Shown here piece by piece: positions 51,516 to 52,884 of a stretch of 52,884 bases of DNA. The DNA lies in assembly GCF_000003605.2 (NCBI RefSeq), contig NW_003122930.1:78087-130970 (forward strand), given 5' to 3'. Each line of letters begins with the position of its first letter. Within the stretch, counting starts at the first letter, position 1. The notes beneath the pieces were generated by a model that ran no database searches, was not told the origin of the DNA, and was given only the letters and a program-made list of their open reading frames with translations. The translations under genes and the position numbers were made by a program. Source of the DNA: Saccoglossus kowalevskii (taxonomy: Eukaryota > Hemichordata > Enteropneusta > Harrimaniidae).

Positions 51516-52740
51516 CAGTCCCCGTTTGGACGAAGTCCGAAAACGGGGACTTATAATTCGGTCTCCGTCCGTGCGTCCGTGCGTCTGTGCGTCCGTGCGT
51601 CCGTCCAGAGTCATATCTCAGAATCCCTTGGACCGATTCCGTTCATTCTTTGCATGTGTCTAGTACCTTATGTGGGACATATGCACATGCAGTGGTTTAG
51701 TGATTCGATTCAAAATGGCCGACTGGCAGCCATCTTGTTTTTTGAAAACGTTGTATTTTGGACATGCTTTGTCAGTTTTCATTCAAACTTGGTACATAGA
51801 TTATACATGTTAGGATACATGTCCGTGACGATTTACTTCATAATTGGATCAAAGATGGCCGACTGGCAGCCATATTGTTTTTTGAAAATGTATTTTGGAC
51901 ATGCTTTGTCAGTTTTCATTTAAATTTAGTACATAGATCATACATGTTAGGATACATGTCGCCGACCGTCTGTGAGTTCCTGAGTCTGTCCGTCCGTCCG
52001 TCCGTCCGTCCGTCAGTCTGTCCAGAGTCATATTTCAGAATCCCGTGGACCGATTCCGCTCATTCCTTGCATGTGCCTAGTACCTTATGTGGGAGATATA
52101 CACATGCAGTGGTTAAGCGATTCGATTCAAAATGGCCGACTGGCAGCCATCCTGTTTTTTGAAAATGTTGAAATTCGGACATGCTTTGTCAGTTGTCATT
52201 CAAACTTGGTACATAGATTATACATGTTAGGATACATGTCCATGACGATTTATTTCGCAATTGGATCAAAGATTGTCGGTATCTTTTTTTATGTGGTATC
52301 TTGGACGTGCTTTGTCAGTTTTCATTCACATTTGGCACATACATGTACTTTCTACATGTTAGGATGCATGTCCATGACAATTTGTTTCAAAATCTGGTCA
52401 AGGATGGCCGATTGACAGCCATCTGACTTTTTGGCCTTACTACTATATATTTCCACAATTTATGTACTATTTTCATTTGTATTTGGCACATACATCATAC
52501 ATATCAGTGTGTTTCATAATCAGATAAAAGATGGCCGAATAATGGCTGTTTTTATTTTTGGCCATATTACTACTACACGGAACACGTGTTTTTATGTAAA
52601 TAAACAATTTGTTGTATACACCACTTGGAACCAAGTTTCAAGGACACGCTCGAGACAACCCCTCCGCTTTAATATGATGACACAAAAGAACTTTCAAACA
52701 TTTAACGGGGACTGTGTCATTTTCAATGACTTGTTTTATT
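51516..52740. mobile_element. GTCCGTCC-type interspersed repeat with CAGTCCCCGTT...AACGGGGACTG
   Basis: It starts with a hairpin (AGTCCCCGTTT, GGACGAAGTCC, AAACGGGGACT; 51517-51552) and a GTCCGTGCGTCC run. Then come three or so blocks of a little over 200 bp sharing CAGAATCC(C)..GGACCGATTCCG, CCTTATGTGGGA.ATATGCACATGC, AAAATGGCCGACTGGCAGCC and TACATGTTAGGATACATGTC. It ends near AACGGGGACTGTGTCATTTTC. The copy at about 755-1605 shares most of it. No ORF of meaning. Such GTCCGTCC-headed repeats are, in my memory, frequent in several invertebrate genomes. Confidence 0.7.
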
Positions 52741-52785
52741 TTACCTTACCACGATAGCTAGTATAATGTCCATGTCACAGAATTG

Positions 52786-52884
52786 CATTTTAAAGCGGGG
52801 GAGTCATCACCTGCGCATGCGTCAGATGGCCATAGTGTGTCATTGTTTGCAAACAAGCGCCTTCGCATGAGCCATTGCGTTTTT
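52786..52884. mobile_element. TTAA-flanked palindromic MITE, copy 3 (cut by window end)
   Basis: TTTTAAAGCGGGGGAGTCAT, then CACCTGCGCATGCGTCA and GTGTCATTGTTTGCAAACAA, then CGCATGAGCCATTGCGTTTT match the left and centre of 27195-27362. The right end is off the window. Confidence 0.75.

Overview
This is an AT-rich, intron-bearing animal nuclear scaffold with an assembly gap at 39706-39827. Coding exons are short, have GT-AG or GC-AG borders, and lie in a background of small non-autonomous transposons, microsatellites and minisatellites. The gene content is that of a bilaterian animal. The repeat content and the delta-type glutamate receptor would suit a marine invertebrate such as an ambulacrarian, a cephalochordate or a lophotrochozoan; the species cannot be fixed from the sequence. 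I see no rRNA, tRNA, CRISPR array, operon or prokaryotic feature. No tool was run: exon borders were placed by hand from splice signals, reading-frame continuity and remembered family similarity.

Layout. 391-2346 (+): the last two coding exons of UTP15, a small-subunit processome protein. 4258-8351 (-): a complete five-exon MYDGF, tail-to-tail with UTP15. 10759-12336 (-): FKRP in one uninterrupted 525-codon exon. 12337-15424: a repeat-filled spacer. 15425-19553 (+): a complete five-exon PMF1/NNF1 kinetochore gene. 19554-25914: no gene recognised. 25915-42038 (-): a complete 13-exon ionotropic glutamate receptor of 867 codons, closest in my reading to the delta class, with a 6.7 kb first intron that holds a long minisatellite and the assembly gap. 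44775-45340: a decayed duplicate of the 3' part of the next gene. 47149-50869 (-): the last exons of PBLD (PhzF family), including two alternative versions of one exon. 51516-52884: interspersed repeats.

The genes belong to unrelated pathways (ribosome assembly, secreted or ER factor, dystroglycan glycosylation, chromosome segregation, synaptic signalling, PhzF-type metabolism), and nothing suggests a functional cluster. The most interesting points are: a phase-locked, probably mutually exclusive exon pair in PBLD, together with a decayed second copy of the same arrangement; two well-supported GC-AG introns in different genes; a complete delta-like receptor with unusual residues at key positions; a 21-bp minisatellite that stays open in several frames on both strands; and several small transposon families with copies inside introns.
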